Assembly (NCBI GenBank): GCA_003612485.1 | Contig: RAZA01000013.1 | Location: forward strand, 1 to 64,000 | Length of the DNA stretch: 64,000 nucleotides | Direction of reading: 5' to 3' | From: a bacterium D16-50 | Lineage (GTDB): Bacteria > Bacillota > Clostridia > Lachnospirales > Lachnospiraceae | Shown here: one piece after another, positions 18,989 to 28,187 of the stretch | Position numbering within the stretch: position 1 is the first letter of the stretch | Layout: every line of letters begins with the position of its first letter | The notes under the pieces: generated by a model | The model's database searches: none | What the model saw: the letters and a program-made list of their open reading frames with translations, nothing else | Told to the model about the DNA's origin: nothing | Program-made: the position numbers and the translations under genes

Positions 18989-19866
18989 TGGCGGAGGCGA
19001 TGATTCAGGCGGAAAGTCTGGTAAAGATCTACAAGACCAAGGAGACGGAGGTTCTGGCTCTTCAGGGGCTGGACCTGCGAGTGGAGCAGGGGGAGCTGAC
19101 GGCCCTGATCGGAAACAGCGGCAGCGGCAAGTCCACCTTCCTGAACATGATCGGCGGGCTGGACAGGCCCAGCGCCGGCTCTCTTCTGGTGTCCGGCAGG
19201 AACCTGTTCACCTTGTCGGAGCGGGAGCTGGTGGCCTACAAAAGGGACACGGTGGGGTTCGTGTGGCAGAACAACGCCAGAAATCTGCTGCCCTATCTGT
19301 CGGCGCTGGACAATATACTGCTGCCTATGGGGTTTTCCGGGGGGAAAAGGAAGCGGGAGAGGGCTCTGGAACTTCTGGAGAGGGTGGGCCTTGCCTCCAA
19401 GAAGCGCAGCCTGATGAGCGCGCTGTCGGGAGGGGAGCAGCAGAGGGTGGCCATAGCCATCGCTCTGGCCAATGCCCCTAAGCTGCTGCTGGCCGACGAG
19501 CCCACCGGAAGCGTGGACTCCAAGACTGCGGAGGCCATCTTTCATATTTTTGCGGAGCTGAACCGGGAGGGGCAGACCATTCTGATCGTGACCCATGACG
19601 TGGCGCTCTCCAAGAAGGTCAGGCGTGTGGTGGCCATCCGGGACGGCAAGATCAGCAGCGAGCGCATTCTCCGGGAAAAATATGCGGACCGACTGCGGGA
19701 AAGCGACATTGACTGGCGCGCGGAGGAGACACAGGAAGAATATGCTGTCTTAGACAAGGCGGGCCGGGTTCAGATTCCCCGGGAGATGCTGGAACAGCTC
19801 CACCTTGGCGACGACAAGGTGAAGCTGGACATGGAAGAAGGAAGGATTATTATAAGCCCTCCCTAA
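18988..19866 (+). CDS. MacB/LolD-type ABC ATPase 2 with AbrB-like tail
   Basis: 292 aa: the ATPase domain (1-225) has Walker [13 protein letters not shown]-loop [14 protein letters not shown], signature [14 protein letters not shown], Walker [14 protein letters not shown] and H-loop VTHD. After a charged linker the last 45 residues ([20 protein letters not shown] then [16 protein letters not shown]) look like a SpoVT/AbrB-type swapped-hairpin element (compare ELGRVVIPKEIR in AbrB). The first codon overlaps the previous stop by one base (TAATG). Whether the tail binds DNA, dimerises or is only structural is unknown. It is the last gene of the export operon. Confidence 0.88.
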   Translation: MAEAMIQAESLVKIYKTKETEVLALQGLDLRVEQGELTALIGNSGSGKSTFLNMIGGLDRPSAGSLLVSGRNLFTLSERELVAYKRDTVGFVWQNNARNLLPYLSALDNILLPMGFSGGKRKRERALELLERVGLASKKRSLMSALSGGEQQRVAIAIALANAPKLLLADEPTGSVDSKTAEAIFHIFAELNREGQTILIVTHDVALSKKVRRVVAIRDGKISSERILREKYADRLRESDIDWRAEETQEEYAVLDKAGRVQIPREMLEQLHLGDDKVKLDMEEGRIIISPP

Positions 19867-19877
19867 AGAGGGAGGGC
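19856..19877 (-). terminator. Terminator of the araC-type gene
   Basis: GCCCTCCCT (19856-19864) and AGGGAGGGC (19869-19877) make a 9-bp GC-rich stem with an AAAG loop. Read on the minus strand it follows the AraC stop (19911) and runs into TTATAATAATCC. It overlaps the stop codon of the plus-strand ATPase gene and may also slow that transcript. Confidence 0.55.
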
Positions 19878-19910
19878 AGGTATGTATACAGAATGATTCT
19901 GAAGGGACCG

Positions 19911-20858
19911 TTACTGTATTTTGTCCGCGGGAACGCCGCTGCGCTTCTTGGATCTGTATTCGCTGGGGGTGCAGTGCTTCATCTGCCGGAACAAGCGGTT
20001 GAAGGTGGAGATACTGGAATAGCCGGACCGCATGGACACTTCGATGATGGAGAGGGCAGGGTTGGCCAGCAGCTCCTCCGCAGCCTTGAGCCGCCTGAAG
20101 TTCAGGTAGTCGTTGAAGGTGAGGTTGGTGTATTGCTTGAAGAGCCTTGAAAAGTGGAACTTGCTGAAGCCCATGCGGGCTGCCATGCTCTCCAGGTTCA
20201 GCTCCTCGGAATAATGGAGATTGATGAAATCCAGAAGGTCGTTGAACTTCTTTATATATTCCTTCTGTCTGGACTGGCGCACGTTGGGGAAGAGCTCCTC
20301 ATCCTGAATGCGGTTGTTGATGAACTTCACAAAAAAGCTCAGCAGCAGGGAATAGATGGTCAGCTCGGCGTATTCGTTCTTGCTGAAGTACTCGTCGGTA
20401 ATGTCCAGAAGAAGCCGGTATACCTCATCATAGATCTTAGGATAGCCGTCTTTAGTTATGAAGAGGGGCTGCAGCAGAAGCGCCTGAATGCTGGTGCCTC
20501 CCTTCAGCTTCGTGATCAGGGAGATGTCGAAAAGGAGGATGAAGCGCCTGCCGCTGTCCGGCGCGATGAGCTTGTGCATCTCTCCCGGAGGGATGAGCAG
20601 AAATTCGCCGGGATTGATATGGTAAGAGATCTGATTGATCTCCACGTCATAATGGTTTTCCATGGGCATGATGATCTCCATAGCGGAGTGCCAATGAGTG
20701 GCATAATCCTGATTCTGCTCATTGCACCAGATCCGTATGGTGGAATTGTTGTGAAACTGCACGATTTCCTGGGCGTCGGTGACGGTTCGGTCGCCGGCCC
20801 AGTCGCTGTTCACATCATAGTAATTAATGGTTCTTTTGTCGTTCTTTGCATTTCCCAT
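19911..20858 (-). CDS. AraC-family regulator with cupin sensor (xylan importer)
   Basis: A 315-aa regulator with an N-terminal cupin (HWHSAMEIIMPMENHYDVEI, then NPGEFLLIPPGEMHKL) and a C-terminal double helix-turn-helix. The AraC signature is LNLESMAARMGFSKFHFSRL, then FNDYLNFRRLKAAEELL and EVSMRSGYSSISTFNRLFRQ. The ATG at 20858 has AGGAG about 13 nt upstream; a TTG at 20906 is an alternative and would add 16 residues. It is divergent from the importer operon at 21120 and is probably its activator, sensing a sugar. A consensus-like promoter (20949-20977) drives it. Confidence 0.85.
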   Translation of the reverse strand: MGNAKNDKRTINYYDVNSDWAGDRTVTDAQEIVQFHNNSTIRIWCNEQNQDYATHWHSAMEIIMPMENHYDVEINQISYHINPGEFLLIPPGEMHKLIAPDSGRRFILLFDISLITKLKGGTSIQALLLQPLFITKDGYPKIYDEVYRLLLDITDEYFSKNEYAELTIYSLLLSFFVKFINNRIQDEELFPNVRQSRQKEYIKKFNDLLDFINLHYSEELNLESMAARMGFSKFHFSRLFKQYTNLTFNDYLNFRRLKAAEELLANPALSIIEVSMRSGYSSISTFNRLFRQMKHCTPSEYRSKKRSGVPADKIQ

Positions 20859-20948
20859 TTCTGCTGAATATCTCCTATAGTCAAATTGTACAAATTTTCC
20901 AGACAACGCCCTTCGATATCTGTATCAATTAGCCATTTTTCTAAAAAT

Positions 20949-20977
20949 ATTATAACATTGCAGAAGGTAAAAGTAAA
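20949..20977 (-). promoter_or_regulatory. SigmaA-type promoter of the araC-type gene
   Basis: On the minus strand TTTACT (20972-20977), 17 bp, TATAAT (20949-20954). The expected start is near 20942, giving a leader of roughly 85 nt to the ATG at 20858. Confidence 0.6.
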
Positions 20978-21020
20978 TATCTACAAGAGCTGCAAAGCAT
21001 TTTCGGAATAAGCGAGCAAT

Positions 21021-21077
21021 ATTTGGGCAAAAGATAGCAAAAATTGGGCAGATTCTCCAAGGGGGCAATGCTATAAT
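21021..21077 (+). promoter_or_regulatory. AraC half-sites and extended -10 of the importer operon
   Basis: ATTTGGGCA (21021-21029) and AATTGGGCA (21042-21050) are direct repeats exactly 21 bp apart, i.e. two helical turns. The second abuts the -35 position of an extended -10 element TGCTATAAT (21069-21077). No good -35 hexamer is present. This is the classic layout for AraC-family activation, and the AraC gene is divergent next door. The assignment to that regulator is inference. Confidence 0.6.
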
Positions 21078-21119
21078 GAAAACAATCATTGGAATAGTTT
21101 CCAGTTTGGGGAGGTGCTT

Positions 21120-24035
21120 ATGAAAGACTCTGTGAAAAAGTGGATTTTATTGGGAGGGCTGGCCGCGGTGGTGGTGGTCTTTTTGGTGGTAAAGAGTCTG
21201 AGCGGCGTGGAGGACTTCCATGACAAATATGAGGGCTATGATCTGTCTGAGGACGTGGAGGGCGCAGTCAGGGAGGGAACCTATACCGGATATCTTGGTA
21301 TGCACGAAAATGCCGCGCATCCTGACAAGGATGTGGAGATCTCTCTGGCGGATTATCTGTCAGGGGAGGACGTGGAGGTCTACGACAGTTTTGAGGGAGT
21401 AGAGGACGCTCTGTACACGGGAGAACGCTCCGTTGTCACCTGGGAGGTGGAGGTGCCTGAGGCAGGGCTTTACAATATATATTTGGAATATAGGACGGTT
21501 GAGTCCAGAGGCGTGGCCATTGAGAGAGCGCTTTATGTGAACGGGGAGCTGCCCTTCGAGGGGGCGGCCAACATGACATTCGCCAGACTGTGGACGGACG
21601 GAAGCCCCGTCAAGGAGGACAATAGGGGCAACGAGGTCCGTCCCCAGCAGGTGGAGGCTTACGGCTGGCAGTCGGGCTACTTCAGGGATTCCATGGGATA
21701 TATCGTGAAGCCCTATGAATTCTATCTGGAAAAAGGAACCAATACCATCACGCTGGAGGCTGTGAACGAGCCCATGGTGCTGGGCAGGCTGACTGTGGCC
21801 GCCGTGGAGGAGGAGCTGCCTTACGAGGGATATCTGGCCGCTTGTACAGGAACCGAGGCCTCGGAGGCTGGCCGCGGCTATGTGGGAGTGGTGCAGGGGG
21901 AGGACTCGGTGCTTCGCTCGGAATCCTCTCTGTATGCGAAATACGATAGGGCGTCGCCCAACACCCAGCCCTACAGTGTTACCAAGACTCTTCTGAACTA
22001 TGTGGGGGGAGATGCGTGGAGCAGTGCGGGGCAATGGATTGAATGGAATGTGGAGGTTCCGGAGGACGGTTTTTATAATCTTACCATAAAGGGCCGCCAG
22101 AATTATTCCAGAGGCAGCGTCTCCAGCAGATGTCTGTACATAGACGGTGAGATTCCGTTCAAGGAGATGGAAGAGGTCTCCTTTGAGTATGACAATGACT
22201 GGAACTGCATGACCCTTTCCGATCAGGAGGGAAATCCGTACCGGTTCTACCTGACGCAGGGAAACCATACCCTGCGGCTGGAGGTGACGCTTGGCAGGCT
22301 GGGAGCCATTCTGGAGCGTCTGGAGGATTCCACCTATAGGCTGAACCAGATGTACAGGAGAATATTGGTCTATACGGGCGCGTCGCCGGACAAATATAGA
22401 GACTACAATATTCAGGATATGTACCCTGAGATCATCGAGGCCATGTCCTTGGAGTCCAAGCGTCTCTACAAGATCGTGGACGACATGGTGGATCTGACGG
22501 GACAGAAGGCGGAGCATATCGCCGCCGCCCAGACGCTGGCCCAGCAGCTGGAAAGATTTGCAGAGCGCCCGGACAAAATTTCCGTAGAGTTTATAACCTT
22601 CAAGGACAATATCACGGCTCTGGGCACTGCCACTCTGAACCTGAGCATATCCAAGCTGGATATAGACTATCTGGTAGTCACCGGCACTGATGCCAAACCG
22701 GAAAAGGACGAGGCGGGAATATTTGCCAAGATATGGCATGAGATCAAGTCCTTTGCGGCATCCTATGTGGTCGATTATGACGCGGTGGGTGACGTGTATG
22801 ACAACAAGGACGAAGTGGTGAAGGTATGGGTGATGACGGGAAGGGATCAGGGAACCATCTTGAAGTCCATGGTGGACGATACCTTTACTCCCCAGACCGG
22901 GGTGAAGGTGAATGTGGAGATCGTCAGCCCCAATGCCTTGCTGAACGCCGTGGTGGCGGGCAAGGGGCCCAACGTGGTGCTTTCCGTGGGAGCGGACCAG
23001 CCCGTGAACTATGCGCTGCGAAATGCGGCGGAGGATCTGACGCAGTTTCCGGATTATCAGGAGGTGCTGCAGGCCTACACGCCCAGCTCTTACACCCAGT
23101 ACCGGCTGGAGGACGGTCTGTACGCGCTGCCGGAGACCCAGACCTTCAACGTGATGTTCTATAGGAAGGACATTCTGGAGGAGCTGGAGCTGGAGATTCC
23201 CCAGACTTGGCAGGAGCTCATCGAGATGATGCCTACCATACAAGGGAACAACATGTCCGTGGGAATCCCGATTCCCACCGCCAGCGGAAACGCGCCGGAT
23301 CTGTCCATGTACTTTACTTTGCTGTACCAGTACGGCGGCGATCTGTATAATGAGGCAGGGACAGCCACCGCAGTGGACGAGGAGGCGGCAGTGGCGGCCT
23401 TTGCGGACTATACCAAGTATTTTACCGATTATGGAATTCCCCAGAACTATGATTTCGTCAGCCGTTTCCGTTCCGGGGAGATGCCCATCGGCGTCATCAC
23501 ATACACAACCTACAACACGCTGGTGGTGTCGGCCCCTGAGATCAGGGGACTGTGGGATTTCGCTCTGGTTCCGGGGGTGGAAAAGACGGATGAGGACGGA
23601 AACAGCTATATAGACAGATCGGACTTCATCAGCGGCACGGCCACCATGATGATCCGCACGGAGAATCAGGAAGTGCGGGACAATGCATGGGAGTTCATGA
23701 AATGGTGGGCCTCTGCGGATGCGCAGGTCAGGTTCGGCAGGGAGATGGAGGCGCTGCTGGGTTCCTCCGCCAGATATGCCACAGCCAATCGGGAGGCCTT
23801 TGTGCAGCTGGCATGGAACGCCAACGACATAGAGGTTTTGGAGGAGCAGTGGAATCAGACGGTGGGTATCAGGGAGGTTCCCGGAGGGTACTACACGGGA
23901 AGGCATCTTGCCAACGCCGTGCGCAGGGTCATCACCACCAAGGCCGACCCCAGAGAGACCATTCTCGACTACTCCATCACCATTGACAGTGAGATCATCA
24001 AAAAACGCGCCGAATTCGGCTTGAAGACTCAGTAG
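21120..24035 (+). CDS. Large anchored sugar-binding protein of ABC importer A
   Basis: The ATG at 21120 lies 5 nt after GGGGAGG. This 971-aa protein has an N-terminal signal anchor (ILLGGLAAVVVVFLVV) and no lipobox. Two related beta-sandwich modules follow: one with VTWEVEVPEAGLYNIYLEY (about 105-125), one with IEWNVEVPEDGFYNLTIKG (about 305-325), resembling CBM35-like folds. A helical section (about 400-500) precedes a complete type-1 extracellular solute-binding domain (about 565-971), including KVWVMTGRDQGTILKSMVDD and GLYALPETQTFNVMFYRKDI. Fusion of sandwich modules to the binding protein could hold polysaccharide close to the transporter. It is the first gene of the operon with the two permeases. 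Confidence 0.85.
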   Translation: MKDSVKKWILLGGLAAVVVVFLVVKSLSGVEDFHDKYEGYDLSEDVEGAVREGTYTGYLGMHENAAHPDKDVEISLADYLSGEDVEVYDSFEGVEDALYTGERSVVTWEVEVPEAGLYNIYLEYRTVESRGVAIERALYVNGELPFEGAANMTFARLWTDGSPVKEDNRGNEVRPQQVEAYGWQSGYFRDSMGYIVKPYEFYLEKGTNTITLEAVNEPMVLGRLTVAAVEEELPYEGYLAACTGTEASEAGRGYVGVVQGEDSVLRSESSLYAKYDRASPNTQPYSVTKTLLNYVGGDAWSSAGQWIEWNVEVPEDGFYNLTIKGRQNYSRGSVSSRCLYIDGEIPFKEMEEVSFEYDNDWNCMTLSDQEGNPYRFYLTQGNHTLRLEVTLGRLGAILERLEDSTYRLNQMYRRILVYTGASPDKYRDYNIQDMYPEIIEAMSLESKRLYKIVDDMVDLTGQKAEHIAAAQTLAQQLERFAERPDKISVEFITFKDNITALGTATLNLSISKLDIDYLVVTGTDAKPEKDEAGIFAKIWHEIKSFAASYVVDYDAVGDVYDNKDEVVKVWVMTGRDQGTILKSMVDDTFTPQTGVKVNVEIVSPNALLNAVVAGKGPNVVLSVGADQPVNYALRNAAEDLTQFPDYQEVLQAYTPSSYTQYRLEDGLYALPETQTFNVMFYRKDILEELELEIPQTWQELIEMMPTIQGNNMSVGIPIPTASGNAPDLSMYFTLLYQYGGDLYNEAGTATAVDEEAAVAAFADYTKYFTDYGIPQNYDFVSRFRSGEMPIGVITYTTYNTLVVSAPEIRGLWDFALVPGVEKTDEDGNSYIDRSDFISGTATMMIRTENQEVRDNAWEFMKWWASADAQVRFGREMEALLGSSARYATANREAFVQLAWNANDIEVLEEQWNQTVGIREVPGGYYTGRHLANAVRRVITTKADPRETILDYSITIDSEIIKKRAEFGLKTQ

Positions 24036-24053
24036 GGCAGGGGGGCATGAGCG

Positions 24054-24992
24054 GTGAAAGAATATATTAGAAAGTATTTCATACTGCGGAAGCATAATTT
24101 TAAGGTAGCCGTAAAGAAGGCCAAGAGGAGCAAGATGTGCTATGCCTTTCTGGCGCCCTATGCCATCCTCTTCACGCTGTTTTACATATTGCCGGTGGCG
24201 ACATCCATCTTTTTCAGCTTCACTTACTACAACATTCTGGAGAGCCCCAGATTCATCGGGCTGCAGAATTACGTGAACCTGCTGCTGCAGGACGATATTT
24301 TCCTGATCGGCGTGAAGAACACCTTCCTGATCGCTGTGATCACGGGGCCCTTGGGATATATGGCGTCGTTCCTGTTCGCCTGGCTCATCAATGAGCTGCC
24401 CAGATGGATACGAACCATTGCTGTGGTTATATTCTACGCGCCCTCCATCGCCGGCAATCTGTTCATGATATTTACCATCTTCTTCAGAGGAGACACCTAC
24501 GGCTATATCAATGCTCTGCTGATGGATCTGGGCATTATCGATGCGCCCATCCTCTGGCTGATCAATCCGAAGTATATGCTGCCTATCTGTATGGTGGTCA
24601 TTCTCTGGATGAGTCTGGGAACAGGCTTCCTTTCCTTCGTGGCCGGTCTGCAGGGTGTGGATAGAGCCCAGTTCGAGGCGGGGTACATGGACGGCGTGAG
24701 GAACCGCTGGCAGGAGCTGTGGTACATCACCCTTCCCAACATGAAGCCCATGCTGATGTTCGGCGCAGTCATGACCATCACCCAATCCTTCGGAGTCTGC
24801 GACGTGACCATGAACCTCTGCGGATACCCCAGCACGGACTATGCCGCCAGAACGGTTGTGACCCATCTGTTCGACTATGGCTTTTCCAGATTCGAGATGG
24901 GATACGCGTCGGCCATAGCCACCATGCTGTTCCTTGTGATGATATTGTGCAACAAAGCGATACAGAGTCTGTTGAGGAGAGTAGGGACTTGA
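24054..24992 (+). CDS. Sugar ABC permease A1 (MalF/UgpA-like)
   Basis: A 312-aa CUT1-type permease with about six helices, beginning at AFLAPYAILFTLFYILPVAT. The EAA-like loop that contacts the ATPase is seen around QFEAGYMDGVRNRWQELWYI (EAG/YxDG). The start is a GTG preceded by GGCAGGGGGG. It lies 18 nt after the binding-protein gene and 1 nt before the partner permease, so the three form one importer. No ATPase gene accompanies it; CUT1 importers in Firmicutes often share a distant MsmX-type ATPase. Confidence 0.9.
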   Translation: MKEYIRKYFILRKHNFKVAVKKAKRSKMCYAFLAPYAILFTLFYILPVATSIFFSFTYYNILESPRFIGLQNYVNLLLQDDIFLIGVKNTFLIAVITGPLGYMASFLFAWLINELPRWIRTIAVVIFYAPSIAGNLFMIFTIFFRGDTYGYINALLMDLGIIDAPILWLINPKYMLPICMVVILWMSLGTGFLSFVAGLQGVDRAQFEAGYMDGVRNRWQELWYITLPNMKPMLMFGAVMTITQSFGVCDVTMNLCGYPSTDYAARTVVTHLFDYGFSRFEMGYASAIATMLFLVMILCNKAIQSLLRRVGT

Positions 24993-24993
24993 T

Positions 24994-25893
24994 ATGAGTA
25001 GAGAGAAGAGAGAGTCGTCGGTAAAGCGGCACATGGTAATGAAAATCAGGAAAAGGCAGCCCAATAGGTCCAGAATAGTGGATTTGGTCATATACTTGTT
25101 CCTTCTGCTGATGGCGGCGCTGATGGCGTTCCCGCTGGTGTTTGCCATCAACAGCGCATTGAAGCCTCTTGACGAGCTGTTCCGGTTTCCTCCTAAGCTG
25201 TTCGCCCAGAATCCCACCATGGACAATTTTCAGGACTTGTTCGTCACCATGGGAAAGTCATGGGTTCCGTTTTCCAGATACATACTGAACACGGTTTTCA
25301 TAACTGTGGCCGGAACCGTTGGGCATTTGGTCATAGCTTCCATGGGAGCCTTTGTGCTTTCCAAATATGATTTCCCCGGCGGGAAGATGTTCTTCAGAGT
25401 CGTGGTGGTAGCCCTCATGTTCAGCGGCTATGTGACGGCCATACCCAATTACCTTATTTTGAATTCGCTGGGATGGATCGACACCTATATGTCCATCATC
25501 ATTCCCGCGTTCGCAGCGCCCATGGGACTTTTCCTCATGAAGCAGTTCATGGAGGGGCTGCCCATGTCGCTGATCGAGGCCGCCAAGATAGACGGGGCTA
25601 ACGAGTGGAGGGTGTTTTCCCGCATCGTGATGCCCAATGTGAAGCCTGCATGGCTGACGCTGACGATTCTTTCCGTGCAGAGTCTCTGGAACAACGGGGC
25701 CACCACCTTCATCTATTCGGAGGAGAAGAAGACGCTGGTATTCGCCCTGCAGCAGATACAGAGCGGCGGTATCGCAAGAACCGGTCAGGCGGCTGCGGTG
25801 GCCGTGATCATGATGGTGGTTCCGGTGGCTACCTTCATTCTGTCGGAGAGTCAGGTGCTGGAAACCATGGCCAGTTCGGGACTGAAGGATTGA
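24994..25893 (+). CDS. Sugar ABC permease A2 (MalG/AraQ-like)
   Basis: A 299-aa CUT1 permease with a short basic cytoplasmic N-terminus and six predicted helices starting at LVIYLFLLLMAALMAFPLVF. The EAA loop reads SLIEAAKIDGANEWRVFSRI followed by VMPNVKPAW. It pairs with the preceding permease. The ATG is 1 nt after the upstream stop, with only a modest purine stretch before it, suggesting translational coupling. Confidence 0.9.
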   Translation: MSREKRESSVKRHMVMKIRKRQPNRSRIVDLVIYLFLLLMAALMAFPLVFAINSALKPLDELFRFPPKLFAQNPTMDNFQDLFVTMGKSWVPFSRYILNTVFITVAGTVGHLVIASMGAFVLSKYDFPGGKMFFRVVVVALMFSGYVTAIPNYLILNSLGWIDTYMSIIIPAFAAPMGLFLMKQFMEGLPMSLIEAAKIDGANEWRVFSRIVMPNVKPAWLTLTILSVQSLWNNGATTFIYSEEKKTLVFALQQIQSGGIARTGQAAAVAVIMMVVPVATFILSESQVLETMASSGLKD

Positions 25894-25911
25894 TAAGGGA
25901 CGAGGTGGGGT

Positions 25912-27414
25912 ATGAGAAAAGCGAGAAAGAGAATCGGCCTGCTGCTTGCAGGCGTGGTCTTGACTATGAGCCTGCCCATGGCCGCATATGCCAAGGAGGG
26001 CTATACCTACAATTACGACTGGTGGATGGATGTGCAGTATTCCCCGGACGCCTACAGTGTGGCGGGGGTGTTCTCCGCCAAGGAGCTTGGGCTGGATACG
26101 GTGCTGTCCGCCCCGGAGGGGCTGTTTGTGTATGACCGTTACATTTACATCTGCGACACGGGCAACAACAGAATTCTGGAGCTGGAGAGAGAGGCGCCGG
26201 ACAGCCTGAAGGTGAAGAGAATCATCGACAGTTTCAAGGGGGGCAGCGGCAGCCAGACCTTCAGCGCTCCCACGGACGTGGCGGTGACGGAGGACGGCTA
26301 CATATACATCAGCGACAAGAACAATGAGAGGATTCTGAAACTTGACATGGAGCTGAACTATGTCATGGAATTCGGCAAGCCCGATGACGCCACCTTCGAC
26401 CAGTCCATGAGCTTCAATCCCAAAAAGATCTCCGTGGACAGCGCGGGCAGGGTCTACTGTATTGCCGCCAATGTGAACAAAGGCCTGATGAAGTTCGAGG
26501 CGGACGGAGAATACTCCGGGTTCACCGGCGCTTCCAAGGTCACTTTTGACTGGACGGATTATGTCTGGAAGAAGCTGGCCACAAAGGCACAGAGGGAACA
26601 GATGGAATCCTTCGTTCCCACGGAGTATGACAATCTATACATGGATGCCGACGGGTTCATATATGTGTGTACCTCCAATGTGTCTTCGGATGAGCTGATG
26701 GACGGCGACGCCGCTCCTGTGAGACGGCTGAACATGATGGGGAACAATATTCTGGTGGAAAACGGCAATTACCCGGTAGTCGGTGATCTGTATTTTGAGA
26801 GCGGAGGCGGGTTTCAGGGGCCGTCCCTATTCACGGACGTGACGGCAATGGAAAACGATATCTACGTGGTTCTGGACAAGGTGAGGGGAAGGCTGTTTGC
26901 ATATGACGATCAGGGAAGGCTTCTCTACGCCTTCGGCGGCATCGGCAATATAGACGGGTACTTCCGCAGGCCGGTGGCTCTGGACCACATGGGCCGTGAT
27001 CTGGTGGTGCTGGACTCTCTGGACGGCAGCGTGACGGTGTTCGTGCCCACTCTCTTCGGGGACCGGATATTCGACGCCATCGATCAGTTCCAGCAGGGAA
27101 AGTATTATGAGTCCGGGGAGACCTGGAGAGAGGTGCTTTCCATGAACGGCAATTTTGATCTGGCGTACATCGGCATAGGCAGATCGCTTCTGCGTCAGGA
27201 GAGATATCAGGAGGCCATGGAGTATTTTACCCTGAAATGGGATGGTGACAATTATTCCAAGGCGTTCAAGCAATATCGGAAGGAATGGGTGGAGGAGCAT
27301 ATCCTATGGCTCATCGCAGGCTTCTTCCTGGTGCTGTGCGTTCCTCTGGCCATAGGCAAGGTGAAGGCTATCAAGCACGAGATAGACATAGCAGATATCT
27401 TCAGGCAGTGCTGA
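25912..27414 (+). CDS. NHL-repeat propeller protein with C-terminal membrane anchor
   Basis: 500 aa. A cleavable signal peptide (LLLAGVVLTMSLPMAAYA) is followed by NHL blades: YDRYIYICDTGNNRILELER, DGYIYISDKNNERILKLD, AGRVYCIAANVNKGLMKFE and later blades up to about residue 385. A TPR-like helical pair follows (FQQGKYYESGETWREVL, then RSLLRQERYQEAMEYF), and a helix near the end (HILWLIAGFFLVLCVPLAIG) anchors the domain outside the membrane. NHL propellers usually mediate binding rather than catalysis. Its place right after the importer permeases and before YIP1 and DUF5696 genes suggests a structural or accessory role at the transporter. The molecular function is unknown. Confidence 0.8.
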   Translation: MRKARKRIGLLLAGVVLTMSLPMAAYAKEGYTYNYDWWMDVQYSPDAYSVAGVFSAKELGLDTVLSAPEGLFVYDRYIYICDTGNNRILELEREAPDSLKVKRIIDSFKGGSGSQTFSAPTDVAVTEDGYIYISDKNNERILKLDMELNYVMEFGKPDDATFDQSMSFNPKKISVDSAGRVYCIAANVNKGLMKFEADGEYSGFTGASKVTFDWTDYVWKKLATKAQREQMESFVPTEYDNLYMDADGFIYVCTSNVSSDELMDGDAAPVRRLNMMGNNILVENGNYPVVGDLYFESGGGFQGPSLFTDVTAMENDIYVVLDKVRGRLFAYDDQGRLLYAFGGIGNIDGYFRRPVALDHMGRDLVVLDSLDGSVTVFVPTLFGDRIFDAIDQFQQGKYYESGETWREVLSMNGNFDLAYIGIGRSLLRQERYQEAMEYFTLKWDGDNYSKAFKQYRKEWVEEHILWLIAGFFLVLCVPLAIGKVKAIKHEIDIADIFRQC

Positions 27415-27454
27415 AGGGCTCCGGAACAGATATGATTACAGAATGGAGGCAGGT

Positions 27455-28111
27455 ATGTTAGCTTCGTTGAAAAAGAAGGAAACCTATAGTCGCTATTTCG
27501 CTTCACTGAAATTTTCATTATACTGTATCACCCATCCTCTGGACGGCTTCTGGGATCTGACCCATGAGAAGAGAGGCTCCTTGGCCGCGGCCAATACCAT
27601 CTTGTTTTTGACGCTGCTGGTGAGAATATTGAAGCTCCCTTATACGAGCTTCATGTTTATGATGGTTTATTGGGAGGGAATCAATATTTTCCTATATCTG
27701 GCTAGCGTGGTGTTTCCCTTGGCGCTGTGGTGCGTAGGAAACTGGGGGCTGACGACTCTGTTCGACGGCAAGGGGACGCTGAAACAGGTGTATATGGCCA
27801 CCTGCTATGGGCTGACGCCTTATCCGCTGCTGCAGCTTCCCATGATTTTTCTGAGCAATGTGATCACTGCGGAGGAGGCGGAGTTCTACGTTGTGCTTGG
27901 CAGCTTTTCCATGCTGTGGGTGGGGGTGCTGATCGTGGCGGCCATGATGGAGATCCACGAGTATAAGATGGGCAAGACGGTGCTGTTTACCATAGCCACG
28001 GTGTTTGCCATGCTGGTGATGGTCTTTATCTTGCTTTTGTTCTTCAGCATGATCAGTCAGGGAGTGTCCTATTTCATTTCCCTCTATAGGGAAATCATAT
28101 TCCGATTGTGA
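27455..28111 (+). CDS. YIP1-family membrane protein
   Basis: A 218-aa integral membrane protein with about five helices and a Yip1-like core (FLYLASVVFPLALWCVGNWG and LVRILKLPYTSFMFMMVYWE). The TLKQVYMATCYGLTPYPLLQ stretch with its conserved proline-rich turn is characteristic. The ATG at 27455 is 5 nt after GGAGG. Bacterial YIP1 members have no established function. Here the gene is between the NHL and DUF5696 genes, as part of the importer operon. Confidence 0.75.
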   Translation: MLASLKKKETYSRYFASLKFSLYCITHPLDGFWDLTHEKRGSLAAANTILFLTLLVRILKLPYTSFMFMMVYWEGINIFLYLASVVFPLALWCVGNWGLTTLFDGKGTLKQVYMATCYGLTPYPLLQLPMIFLSNVITAEEAEFYVVLGSFSMLWVGVLIVAAMMEIHEYKMGKTVLFTIATVFAMLVMVFILLLFFSMISQGVSYFISLYREIIFRL

Positions 28112-28187
28112 CGTCTTTAAAGGGAATTCTGGATAGATGCCCGACAGACGGGCAGGGAGGTATAAGTTTGGCAGGGAGGTACACGTA

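Noticed and set aside
21360..25226. 1288-codon open frame on the minus strand
   Set aside because: It lies opposite the binding-protein and permease genes, has no ribosome binding site, and its Leu/His/Arg/Gly-rich product is the usual antisense shadow of GC-rich coding DNA.
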